A stretch of 64,000 nt of DNA from Limnomonas spitsbergensis (Eukaryota; Chlorophyta; Chlorophyceae; Chlamydomonadales), in contig JAYJMM010000093.1 of the NCBI GenBank assembly GCA_037349105.1, positions 1,674,001 through 1,738,000 on the forward strand. Direction: 5' to 3'. The translations under genes were made by a program, and so were the position numbers. The notes under the pieces are model-generated. The model was not told the origin of the DNA and did not search any database. It saw only the letters and a list, made by a program, of their open reading frames with translations. Of the stretch, positions 1 through 12,300 are shown piece by piece. Numbering within the stretch: position 1 is the first letter of the stretch; each line of letters starts with the position of its first letter.

Positions 1-1680
1 TAGGCACCTGGGTTGAGAGGCAATGGTTGTTGGGAAAGGAATGGGGGAAATGGCCACACATGGTGTCATGGTGTACAGCTGGATATGGGGGGATCAGGGG
101 CGCGTTCGCTTTGGGGGTGATCCGAGCCAAAAGTGGGCGCCGAACAGAATCCTGGGATGATCCTGACTACATCCACACTAGAGGCGCGAGTTGGGCGACA
201 GTTAGGGCCCAATTCCACTTGTCACCGGAACGCGGAAATGGCATGCCAGCTCACCCTCCCCAATTCCACTTGTCACCGGAATGGCACCGGAACGCCAGCG
301 TGGCGCCAGCGTGGCTCTGCCGTACCCGTTGAGTGCCACATTTTGCATCGCTCCCAAAGTGTCAAAGAATGATCCAAATGATCCTGCCACGCTGGCTAGG
401 TCAGGGTTCACGCAAACTCAAAACTATGTCGATTGAATGCATGCTTGTCTCACTCGTTCGCGTGCTTGTTATTTTGGAACCAATGTGATTAAGCAATATG
501 TTGCATCGAGGCGGAAAGGTGCTGTGCAATGGCGAAATTGAGAGTCTCGGTCGGTACATGCTCTGGTACAAGCTTGAGATCCCTGCGCGATTTCTTTGTG
601 TTCATAGCAACAGTGATAAGCGCGCCACGACGATTGTGGTGTGTTGATATCAGAACTTGACTGTGAAATCGTCTGTGGCTGACGGATTCCTGCAAGTAGC
701 TGAAACTGGCGACAAAGGTCCTACCTAGTTCCACACTTGGACCGCAAATGATCCCAACGACTGGATTCGAGCCAAAGCGAACGCGCCCCAGGAGGAGGAG
801 AGGCGCCAAAAACGGGTATGCGATGAGCGATGACCTGTGCATGCACGGTCGCCTCTTCACACGGTGCAATCCGATCGACCCCAAAGACAGTATCGTGCAT
901 GGTGCCGTGATACCTTCGTGACTAATACACTGTGCTCGGCACCCCCTGCTCGGCACTCCTACGCCGTCATTTAACGTGTCATGCTGCCCGCGATCCGTCA
1001 GAGGTGTAGTCTGGGGCAACAAGGTGGATGCGACGACGGTGTACCAGCGGACGGCCGAGTTTGCTCAAAGTCGTTACAGCGACTGTTGGACGCATCCACC
1101 TAAAAGCCGTTTCCCGTTTTCCATCGCGTCCGCTCAATATAATTTTCGACAGGTCAGGCAGTGTAAATCGGAAGAGCAGCATGTCGAAGGACGGGGGAGT
1201 CAGGGAGAGTAAGACCCTACGAGCTTGTCATGGAGCAGTTAAGACAGGCGATCGCCTCATGCACATGTCCAGTGGAAATTAGATAAAATAAATGGTAATA
1301 TAAAGTTGCAAGACGAATATGTGCTGTAGTCCGGACTTGTTGAAAAAGTGCATGGCAACAGTGTGAACATGGGGTATGAACAGCTTGGGCGGGTTCCCTG
1401 TCCCTGGTCCACACGCTGCGACAGTGCTCCCCCCCGCAGGCGTGCCCTCCTCCATTGACACTTCCACGCCTCACCAGCAACCCATACCCTGCCATATTTT
1501 TCATCTCTCCGACAAGGAACTCGCTCAAAAACAGGGCTTGGGTTTAGCACTCCATTGATTACCACCGCTCACTGCTTCCCTCCGCCTACACCTTAAGGCC
1601 TAAGATCCATCCCGAAGATCCCTACTGCTGAATAACAAGGCGCTGCGAATCTCACGTCACACATCTGTCAGATCAGATAG
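1..1680. other. Unassigned left flank with an 18-bp inverted repeat
   Basis: I see no recognisable gene here. Reading frames of up to about 177 codons occur on the minus strand (489-1022) but show no domain and no splice support. An 18-bp perfect inverted repeat (GGGGCGCGTTCGCTTTGG at 97-114, its complement at 772-789) could be the ends of a ~690-bp MITE, but I see no target duplication. A 21-bp motif beginning CCAATTCCACTTGTCACC is directly repeated near 210 and 259. Confidence 0.35.
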
Positions 1681-1686
1681 AAAGGC

Positions 1687-2050
1687 ATGAGGAGCTCCTC
1701 GCGGCTCCTGCTCCAGGCCATGGCTGGAAGCAGCCACCTTGCATGTGCCGCATGCAACGGCGCGCATGCCGGCTGCCATGTGCCCGCTGCCGCTGCCGCA
1801 GCAGGCGCCTCCAGAGGCCCAACGGCAGGCCGCGCTGCCTCCGCAATGCATCAATGGACTATTAGCGCCTCAGCACCAGCTGTCATCCCGAGCGGAGGCA
1901 GCAGCAGCAGCGGCTGCGCCTTGCTCGTTCCAAGCAGGGGAGGCGTACTGGCCCCTTCCACAGCCGCCAAGAACAGCATGGCACAGGCGAGTGCAGTGAG
2001 GCTCTCAATAATGGCAACTACTGCAGTCGTGGTTAATGGCATCTGGCAGG
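1687..2050 (+). CDS. Possible exon, Ala/Ser-rich, weakly supported
   Basis: An open frame from ATG 1687 runs to a donor-like CAG|GTAATG near 2050. The product would be Ala-, Ser- and Gly-rich with a short hydrophobic start (MRSSSRLLLQAMAGSS), as in an algal organelle-targeting or secretory leader. The opposite strand is also open (ATG at 2042 going left, again a hydrophobic start), so strand choice is uncertain. No domain is recognised and no partner exon is found. It may be chance coding potential in GC-rich DNA. Confidence 0.2.
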
Positions 2051-2114
2051 TAATGTGTGACGGGTTAAGAACGGTGCATACTGGATCCCCGCTGGGCCTT
2101 GCTGGTCCGTCGTG

Positions 2115-2207
2115 CTAGTCATTCCCTACCAGCTCCACGTGGCCGAGCAGGGCCCTGCTGGGCCCTGGGCCCTGCTGGGCCACGTGGAGCTGGTAGGGAA
2201 TGACTAG
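2115..2207. repeat. Perfect 30-bp inverted repeat (hairpin)
   Basis: The left arm 2115-2144 and right arm 2178-2207 are exact complements (arm core CCAGCTCCACGTGGCC), separated by 33 GC-rich bases that are themselves repetitive (GGGCCCTGCTG). A related single arm, with the same sequence continuing outward, appears inverted at about 60,357-60,430, so this is part of a dispersed repeat. Confidence 0.8.
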
Positions 2208-2249
2208 GCTCAATTCCAGCTACCATGCACAGCCTGGGTCATGGTGGGT

Positions 2250-2860
2250 AGGGCACCATAACTTGCATGGCCCCTGGCAGGGAGCTGAATGGCGTAGGCA
2301 AGTGTGGTTGGAGCTTTTACACGGTGGCCAATGCCGTAGATTTGTTTAGCCTCCCCTCGGGTGTGAAAAAATGATTTATTTGCATTTTGCCCTCTGTGCA
2401 AAACATTTCAACCCAAGCTCTAAATCTCTGACTGGAAACTGGTGACGACAATGGATAAGTAGTATATTCATGAATCCCTTTACCCCAAACAACATTCGTT
2501 AGGAGGGAAGGCAAAGTGAATCTACTGTGAATCTACAGTGTGACATGTGCATGGCGCAGACACGAGCTGGCATGTGTATTGCCGGCTTCACCCCTGTCCC
2601 TTATGGAGGGGCCTTGGACATTGGCCACCGTGTTGAAGCTCCAACCAATCTTGCCTATGCCATCTGGCAAATATGGTGACTGCCAGGAAACCGTAACTTG
2701 CAAGCCATAGGTAGGCACTGCACACTGTTTCTTTTTTCATGACTCAGCTACATGTGTTTTGCCGGCTTCACCCCTGGCTCTTATGGCGGGGACTTGGCAT
2801 CTGGCAAATATGATGACTGTCAGGAAACTATTACTTGCGTGCCATAGCAAATGCTCCGCA
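2250..2860. repeat. Diverged inverted and direct copies of a ~150-bp repeat
   Basis: Sequence at about 2250-2325 recurs as its complement at 2617-2720. The block 2565-2715 recurs in direct orientation at 2740-2850 (shared GCCGGCTTCACCCCTG and TTACTTGC segments). A short MITE lies between the inverted copies. Confidence 0.6.
2332..2528. mobile_element. MITE, family member 1 (TACCGTAGATTT ends)
   Basis: The left end reads CCGTAGATTTGTTTAGCC and the right end is an inverted GGGAAGGCAAAGTGAATC. Together they match the terminal inverted repeats of two further copies at 34,852-35,270 and 39,233-39,434. The interior shares AAACTGGTG...GTAGTATAT and CCAAACAACATTCG motifs with the 34.9-kb copy. The flanking TA seen at the other copies is eroded here. 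There is no coding capacity. Confidence 0.5.
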
Positions 2861-2885
2861 CTTCCAAGCCAGTGAAATCGTGGAC

Positions 2886-3235
2886 TGAATGACACGGGTA
2901 AGTATGGTGGTGGCTGCTTGGACAGTGAGAGCTGCATGGCACAGGAAGGGATGGCATGGCACATGCTAGGAACTGCATGGTTCATGCAAGTGTATTGGTG
3001 GCTGATTGGACAGTGAGAACTGCATGAAACATGCAAGGAATGCATGGCACTGGACAAGATCTGCGTGGCACAGTAATGGTGGGGCTGCTTGGGAACTTCG
3101 GCTAGGGGCTTTCTTGGCCGGGCTGAATGACACGGGTAAGTATTGTGGTGGCTGCTTGGATAGTGAGAGCTGCATGGCACAGGAAGGGATGGCATGGCAC
3201 ATGCTAGGAACTGCAAGGAGCAGGAACGATAGGGG
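2886..3235 (+). repeat. Two direct copies of a ~237-bp repeat carrying a consensus donor
   Basis: The block starting CTGAATGACACGGGTAAG at about 2887 recurs at about 3124, and both continue through GGCTGCTTGGA and GGAAGGGATGGCATGG. Each copy contains GTAAGTAT, a strong 5' splice-site consensus. A further partial copy precedes the large 27-bp array. This resembles the exon-edge duplications described elsewhere in the window, but no exon is identified. Confidence 0.6.
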
Positions 3236-3357
3236 CTGCTTGGGAACTGTAGCGTGGGGGCTTTGAGGGGTGGACTGAATGGCACAGACAATTGTGTTGG
3301 TGGTTGCTTGGATAGTGAGGGCTGCATGGCACATAATTGTATGGCACAGGCAATTGC

Positions 3358-6300
3358 AGTGGGGGCTTGACCACTGGCCAGCATGGTCACGCCGTGATGG
3401 GGGCCTGGCCACTGGCCAGCATGGTGGGGGCCTGACCGCTGGCCATAATGGTGGGGGCCTGGCCACTGGCCAGCATGGGGGGGGCCTGGCCACTGGCCAG
3501 CATGGTGGAGGCCGGGCCACTGGCCAGCATGGTGGGGGCTTGACCACTGGCCAGCGTAGTCACGCCGTGGTGGGGGCCTGGCCATTGGCCAACATGGTGG
3601 TGGCATGACCACTGGCCAGCATGGTGGGGGCCTGGCCACTGTCCAGCATGGTGGGGGCCTGGCCACTGGCCAGCATGGTGGAGGCCTGGCCACTGGCCAG
3701 CATGGTGGAGGCCTGGCCACTGGCCAGCATGGTGGAGGCCTGGCCACTGGCCAGCATGGTGGGGGCCTGGCCACTGGCCAGCATGGTGGGGGCCTGACCA
3801 ATGGCCAGCATGGTGGGGGCCTGGCCACTGGCGAGCATGGTGGGGGCCTGGCCACTGGCCAGCATGGTGGGGGCCTGGCCACTGGCCAGCATGGTGGAGG
3901 CCTGGCCACTGGCCAGCATGGTCACGCCGTGGTGGAGGCCTGACCACTGGCCAGCATGGTGGGGGCCTGACCGCTGGCCAGCATGGTGGGGGCCTGACCG
4001 CTGGCCAGCATGGTGGGGGCCTGGCCACTGGCCAGCATGGTGGAGGCCTGGCCACTGGCCAGCATGGTGGGGGCCTGACCGCTGGCCAGCATGGTGGAGG
4101 CCTGACCACTGGCCAGCATGGTGGGGGCCTGACCGCTGGCCAGCATGGTGGGGACCTGGCCACTGGCCAGCATGGTGGGGACCTGGCCACTGGCCAGCAT
4201 GGTGGGGGCCTGACCACTGGCAGCATGGTGGGGGCCTGGCCACTGGCAGCATGGTGGGGGCCTGACCGCTGGCCAGCATGGTGGGGGCCTGACCACTGGC
4301 CAGCATGGTGGGGGCCTGACCGCTGGCCAGCATGGTGGGGGCCTGGCCACTGGCCAGCATGGTGGGGGCCTGACCGCTGGCAGCATGGTGGGGGCCTGGC
4401 CACTGGCCAGCATGGTGGGGGCCTGACCACTGGCAGCATGGTGGGGGCCTGGCCACTGGCCAGCATGGTGGGGGCCTGGCCACTGGCAGCATGGTGGGGA
4501 CCTGACCACTGGCCAGCATGGTGGGGGCCTGGCAACGGGCCAGCATGGTGGGGGCCTGGCCACTGGCAGCATGGTGGGGACCTGACCACTGGCCAGCATG
4601 GTGGGGGCCTGACCACTGGCAGCATGGTGGGCCTGACCGCTGGCCAGCATGGTGGGGGCCTGGCCACTGGCCAGCATGGTGGGGGCCTGACCACTGGCAG
4701 CATGGTGGGGGCCTGACCGCTGGCCAGCATGGTGGGGGCCTGACCACTGGCAGCATGGTGGGGGCCTGGCCACTGGCCAGCATGGTGGGGGCCTGACCAC
4801 TGGCAGCATGGTGGGGGCCTGGCCACTGGCCAGCATGGTGGGGGCCTGACCACTGGCAGCATGGTGGGGGCCTGACCACTGGCAGCATGGTGGGGGCCTG
4901 ACCACTGGCAGCATGGTGGGGGCCTGACCGCTGGCCAGCATGGTGGGGGCCTGACCACTGGCAGCATGGTGGGGGCCTGACCACTGGCCAGCATGGTGGG
5001 GGCCTGACCGCTGGCAGCATGGTGGGGGCCTGACCACTGGCCAGCATGGTGGGGACCTGACCGCTGGCAGCATGGTGGGGGCCTGACCGCTGGCCAGCAT
5101 GGTGGGGGCCTGACCACTGGCAGCATGGTGGGGGCCTGACCACTGGCCAGCATGGTGGGGGCCTGACCGCTGGCAGCATGGTGGGGGCCTGACCACTGGC
5201 CAGCATGGTGGGGACCTGACCGCTGGCCAGCATGGTGGGGGCCTGACCACTGGCCAGCATGGTGGGGACCTGGCCACTGGCCAGCATGGTGGGGACCTGG
5301 CCACTGGCCAGCATGGTGGGGGCCTGACCGCTGGCAGCATGGTGGGGGCCTGGCCACTGGCCAGCATGGTGGGGGCCTGACCGCTGGCCAGCATGGTGGG
5401 GGCCTGACCACTGGCCAGCATGGTGGGGGCCTGACCGCTGGCAGCATGGTGGGGGCCTGGCCACTGGCCAGCATGGTGGGGGCCTGACCGCTGGCCAGCA
5501 TGGTGGGGGCCTGACCACTGGCCAGCATGGTGGGGACCTGGCCACTGGCCAGCATGGTGGGGACCTGGCCACTGGCCAGCATGGTGGGGGCCTGACCGCT
5601 GGCAGCATGGTGGGGGCCTGGCCACTGGCCAGCATGGTGGGGGCCTGACCGCTGGCCAGCATGGTGGGGGCCTGACCACTGGCCAGCATGGTGGGGGCCT
5701 GACCGCTGGCAGCATGGTGGGGGCCTGGCCACTGGCCAGCATGGTGGGGGCCTGACCGCTGGCCAGCATGGTGGGGGCCTGACCACTGGCCAGCATGGTG
5801 GGGGCCTGACCACTGGCAGCATGGTGGGGGCCTGGCCACTGGCAGCATGGTGGGGACCTGGCCACTGGCCAGCATGGTGGGGACCTGGCCACTGGCCAGC
5901 ATGGTGGGGGCCTGGCCACTGTCCAGCATGGTGGAGGCCTGGCCACTGGCCAGCATGGTGGGGGCCTGGCCACTGTCCAGCATGGTGGGGGCCTGGCCAC
6001 TGGCAGCATGGTGGGGGCCTGACCACTGGCCAGCATGGTGGGGGCCTGACCACTGGCCAGCATGGTGGGGGCCTGGCCACTGGCCAGCATGGTGGGGACC
6101 TGGCCACTGGCCAGCATGGTGGGGACCTGGCCACTGGCCAGCATGGTGGGGGCCTGACCACTGGCCAGCATGGTGGGGACCTGGCCACTGGCCAGCATGG
6201 TGGGGGCCTGACCACTGGCCAGCATGGTGGGGGCCTGACCACTGGCCAGCATGGTCACGCCGTGGTGGAGGCCTGACCACTGGCCAGCATGGTGGGGGCC

Positions 6301-9300
6301 TGACCGCTGGCCAGCATGGTGGGGGCCTGACCGCTGGCCAGCATGGTGGGGGCCTGACCGCTGGCCAGCATGGTGGGGGCCTGACCACTGGCCAGCATGG
6401 TGGGGGCCTGGCCACTGGCCAGCATGGTCACGCCGTGGTGGGGGCCTGGCCACTGGCCAGCATGGTGGGGGCCTGACCGCTGGCCAGCATGGTGGGGGCC
6501 TGGCCACTGTCCAGCATGGTGGAGGCCTGGCCACTGGCCAGCATGGTGGGGGCCTGACCACTGGCCAGCATGGTGGGGGCCTGGCCACTGGCCAGCATGG
6601 TCACGCCGTGGTGGGGGCCTGGCCACTGGCCAGCATGGTGGGGGCCTGACCGCTGGCCAGCATGGTGGGCCTGACCACTGGCCAGCATGGTGGGGGCCTG
6701 ACCACTGGCCAGCATGGTGGGGACCTGGCCACTGGCCAGCATGGTGGGGGCCTGACCGCTGGCCAGCATGGTGGGGGCCTGACCACTGGCCAGCATGGTG
6801 GGGGCCTGGCCACTGGCCAGCATGGTGGAGGCCTGGCCACTGGCCAGCATGGTCACGCCGTGGTGGGGGCCTGGCAACGGGCCAGCATGGTGGGGGCATG
6901 ACCACTGGCCAGCATGGTGGGGACCTGACCGCTGGCCAGCATGGTGGGGACCTGGCCACTGGCCAGCATGGTGGGGGCCTGGCCACTGGCCAGCATGGTG
7001 GGGACCTGGCCACTGGCCAGCATGGTGGGGGCCTGGCCACTGGCCAGCATGGTGGAGGCCTGGCCACTGGCCAGCATGGTCACGCCGTGGTGGGGGCCTG
7101 GCAACGGGCCAGCATGGTGGGGGCATGACCACTGGCCAGCATGGTGGGGACCTGACCGCTGGCCAGCATGGTGGGGACCTGGCCACTGGCCAGCATGGTG
7201 GGGGCCTGGCCACTGGCCAGCATGGTGGGGACCTGGCCACTGGCCAGCATGGTGGGGGCCTGACCGCTGGCCAGCATGGTGGGGGCCTGACCACTGGCCA
7301 GCATGGTGGGGGCCTGGCCACTGTCCAGCATGGTGGAGGCCTGGCCACTGGCCAGCATGGTGGGGGCCTGGCCACTGGCCAGCATGGTGGAGGCCTGGCC
7401 ACTGGCCAGCATGGTCACGCCGTGGTGGGGGCCTGGCAACGGGCCAGCATGGTGGGGGCCTGACCACTGGCAGCATGGTGGGGGCCTGGCCACTGGCCAG
7501 CATGGTGGGGGCCTGACCACTGGCAGCATGGTGGGGGCCTGACCACTGGCAGCATGGTGGGGGCCTGACCACTGGCAGCATGGTGGGGGCCTGACCACTG
7601 GCAGCATGGTGGGGGCCTGACCACTGGCAGCATGGTGGGGGCCTGACCACTGGCCAGCATGGTGGGGGCCTGACCGCTGGCCAGCATGGTGGGGGCCTGA
7701 CCACTGGCAGCATGGTGGGGGCCTGACCACTGGCAGCATGGTGGGGGCCTGACCACTGGCAGCATGGTGGGGGCCTGACCACTGGCAGCATGGTGGGGGC
7801 CTGACCACTGGCAGCATGGTGGGGGCCTGACCACTGGCAGCATGGTGGGGGCCTGACCACTGGCAGCATGGTGGGGGCCTGACCACTGGCAGCATGGTGG
7901 GGGCCTGACCACTGGCAGCATGGTGGGGGCCTGACCACTGGCAGCATGGTGGGGGCCTGACCACTGGCAGCATGGTGGGGACCTGGCCACTGGCAGCATG
8001 GTGGGGGCCTGACCACTGGCCAGCATGGTGGGGGCCTGACCACTGGCAGCATGGTGGGGGCCTGACCGCTGGCCAGCATGGTGGGGGCCTGACCACTGGC
8101 CAGCATGGTGGGGGCCTGGCCACTGGCCAGCATGGTCACGCCGTGGTGGGGGCCTGGCCACTGGCCAGCATGGTGGGGGCCTGACCGCTGGCCAGCATGG
8201 TGGGGGCCTGGCCACTGTCCAGCATGGTGGAGGCCTGGCCACTGGCCAGCATGGTGGGGGCCTGACCACTGGCCAGCATGGTGGGGGCCTGGCCACTGGC
8301 CAGCATGGTCACGCCGTGGTGGGGGCCTGGCCACTGGCCAGCATGGTGGGGGCCTGACCGCTGGCCAGCATGGTGGGCCTGACCACTGGCCAGCATGGTG
8401 GGGGCCTGACCACTGGCCAGCATGGTGGGGACCTGGCCACTGGCCAGCATGGTGGGGGCCTGACCGCTGGCCAGCATGGTGGGGGCCTGACCACTGGCCA
8501 GCATGGTGGGGGCCTGGCCACTGGCCAGCATGGTGGAGGCCTGGCCACTGGCCAGCATGGTCACGCCGTGGTGGGGGCCTGGCAACGGGCCAGCATGGTG
8601 GGGGCATGACCACTGGCCAGCATGGTGGGGACCTGACCGCTGGCCAGCATGGTGGGGACCTGGCCACTGGCCAGCATGGTGGGGGCCTGGCCACTGGCCA
8701 GCATGGTGGGGACCTGGCCACTGGCCAGCATGGTGGGGGCCTGACCGCTGGCCAGCATGGTGGGGGCCTGACCACTGGCCAGCATGGTGGGGGCCTGGCC
8801 ACTGTCCAGCATGGTGGAGGCCTGGCCACTGGCCAGCATGGTGGGGGCCTGGCCACTGGCCAGCATGGTGGAGGCCTGGCCACTGGCCAGCATGGTCACG
8901 CCGTGGTGGGGGCCTGGCAACGGGCCAGCATGGTGGGGGCATGACCACTGGCAGCATGGTGGGGGCCTGACCACTGGCAGCATGGTGGGGGCCTGGCCAC
9001 TGGCCAGCATGGTGGGGGCCTGACCACTGGCAGCATGGTGGGGGCCTGACCACTGGCAGCATGGTGGGGGCCTGGCCACTGGCCAGCATGGTGGGGGCCT
9101 GACCGCTGGCCAGCATGGTGGGCCTGACCGCTGGCCAGCATGGTGGGGGCCTGACCGCTGGCCAGCATGGTGGGCCTGACCACTGGCAGCATGGTGGGGG
9201 CCTGACCGCTGGCCAGCATGGTGGGGGCCTGACCACTGGCAGCATGGTGGGGGCCTGACCACTGGCAGCATGGTGGGGGCCTGGCCACTGTCCAGCATGG

Positions 9301-12300
9301 TGGAGGCCTGACCACTGGCAGCATGGTGGGGGCCTGGCCACTGTCCAGCATGGTGGGGGCCTGACCACTGGCCAGCATGGTGGGGGCCTGGCCACTGGCC
9401 AGCATGGTGGGGGCCTGGCCACTGGCCAGCATGGTGGGGGCCTGACCACTGGCAGCATGGTGGGGGCCTGACCACTGGCAGCATGGTGGGGGCCTGACCA
9501 CTGGCAGCATGGTGGGGGCCTGGCCACTGGCCAGCATGGTGGGGGCCTGACCGCTGGCCAGCATGGTGGGCCTGACCGCTGGCCAGCATGGTGGGGGCCT
9601 GACCACTGGCAGCATGGTGGGGGCCTGACCGCTGGCCAGCATGGTGGGGACCTGACCACTGGCCAGCATGGTGGGGGCCTGACCACTGGCCAGCATGGTG
9701 GGGGCCTGACCACTGGCCAGCATGGTGGGGGCCTGACCGCTGGCCAGCATGGTGGGGGCCTGACCACTGGCCAGCATGGTGGGGGCCTGACCACTGGCCA
9801 GCATGGTGGGGGCCTGACCACTGGCCAGCATGGTGGGGGCCTGACCACTGGCCAGCATGGTGGGGGCCTGACCACTGGCAGCATGGTGGGGACCTGGCCA
9901 CTGGCCAGCATGGTGGGGGCCTGACCGCTGGCCAGCATGGTGGGGGCCTGACCACTGGCCAGCATGGTGGGGGCCTGACCGCTGGCAGCATGGTGGGGGC
10001 CTGACCACTGGCCAGCATGGTGGGGGCCTGGCCACTGGCCAGCATGGTGGGGGCCTGACCACTGGCCAGCATGGTGGGGGCCTGACCACTGGCCAGCATG
10101 GTGGGGGCCTGGCCACTGGCCAGCATGGTGGGGGCCTGGCCACTGGCCAGCATGGTGGGGGCCTGGCCACTGGCCAGCATGGTGGGGGCATGACCACTGG
10201 CAGCATGGTGGGGGCCTGACCGCTGGCAGCATGGTGGGGGCCTGGCCACTGGCCAGCATGGTGGGGGCCTGGCCACTGGCCAGCATGGTGGGGGCCTGAC
10301 CGCTGGCCAGCATGGTGGGGGCCTGACCACTGGCAGCATGGTGGGGGCCTGACCACTGGCAGCATGGTGGGGGCCTGGCCACTGGCAGCATGGTGGGGGC
10401 CTGACCACTGGCAGCATGGTGGGGGCCTGACCACTGGCCAGCATGGTGGGGGCCTGACCGCTGGCCAGCATGGTGGGGGCCTGACCACTGGCAGCATGGT
10501 GGGGGCCTGGCCACTGGCCAGCATGGTGGGGGCCTGACCACTGGCCAGCATGGTGGGCCTGACCACTGGCAGCATGGTGGGGGCCTGGCCACTGGCCAGC
10601 ATGGTGGGGGCCTGGCCACTGGCCAGCATGGTGGGGACCTGGCCACTGGCCAGCATGGTGGGCCTGACCACTGGCCAGCATGGTGGGGGCCTGACCACTG
10701 GCCAGCATGGTGGGGACCTGGCCACTGGCCAGCATGGTGGGGACCTGGCCACTGGCCAGCATGGTGGGGGCCTGACCACTGGCAGCATGGTGGGGGCCTG
10801 ACCACTGTCCAGCATGGTGGAGGCCTGGCCACTGGCCAGCATGGTGGGGGCCTGGCCACTGTCCAGCATGGTGGGGGCCTGACCACTGGCAGCATGGTGG
10901 GGACCTGACCGCTGGCCAGCATGGTGGGGGCCTGACCGCTGGCCAGCATGGTGGGCCTGACCACTGGCCAGCATGGTCACGCCGTGGTGGGGGCCTGGCA
11001 ACGGGCCAGCATGGTGGGGGCATGACCACTGGCCAGCATGGTGGGGACCTGGCCACTGGCCAGCATGGTGGGGGCCTGACCGCTGGCCAGCATGGTGGGG
11101 GCCTGACCACTGGCCAGCATGGTGGGGGCCTGACCACTGTCCAGCATGGTGGAGGCCTGGCCACTGGCCAGCATGGTGGGGGCATGACCACTGGCAGCAT
11201 GGTGGGGGCCTGACCACTGGCCAGCATGGTGGGGGCCTGACCACTGGCAGCATGGTGGGGGCCTGACCGCTGGCCAGCATGGTGGGGGCCTGGCCACTGG
11301 CCAGCATGGTGGGGGCCTGGCCACTGGCAGCATGGTGGGGGCCTGACCACTGGCCAGCATGGTGGGGGCCTGACCACTGGCCAGCATGGTGGGGACCTGG
11401 CCACTGGCCAGCATGGTGGGGGCCTGACCGCTGGCCAGCATGGTGGGGGCCTGACCACTGGCCAGCATGGTGGGGGCCTGACCACTGGCCAGCATGGTGG
11501 GGGCCTGGCCACTGGCCAGCATGGTGGGGGCCTGGCCACTGGCCAGCATGGTGGGGGCCTGACCACTGGCAGCATGGTGGGGGCCTGGCCACTGGCCAGC
11601 ATGGTGGGGGCCTGACCGCTGGCCAGCATGGTGGGGGCCTGACCGCTGGCCAGCATGGTGGGGGCCTGGCCACTGGCCAGCATGGTGGGGGCCTGACCAC
11701 TGGCCAGCATGGTGGGGGCCTGGCCACTGGCCAGCATGGTGGGGGCCTGACCGCTGGCCAGCATGGTGGGGGCCTGGCCACTGGCCAGCATGGTGGGGGC
11801 CTGGCCGCTGGCCAGCATGGTGGGGGCCTGGCCACTGGCCAGCATGGTGGGGGCCTGGCCACTGGCCAGCATGGTGGGGGCCTGACCGCTGGCCAGCATG
11901 GTGGGGGCCTGGCCACTGGCCAGCATGGTGGGGGCCTGACCACTGGCAGCATGGTGGGGGCCTGGCCACTGGCAGCATGGTGGGGGCCTGGCCACTGGCA
12001 GCATGGTGGGGGCCTGACCACTGGCAGCATGGTGGGGGCCTGACCACTGGCAGCATGGTGGGGGCCTGGCCACTGGCCAGCATGGTGGGGGCCTGGCCAC
12101 TGGCCAGCATGGTGGGGGCCTGGCCACTGGCCAGCATGGTGGGGGCCTGGCCACTGGCCAGCATGGTGGGGGCCTGGCCACTGGCCAGCATGGTGGGGGC
12201 CTGGCCGCTGGCCAGCATGGTGGGGGCCTGGCCACTGGCCAGCATGGTGGGGGCCTGGCCACTGGCCAGCATGGTGGGGGCCTGACCGCTGGCCAGCATG

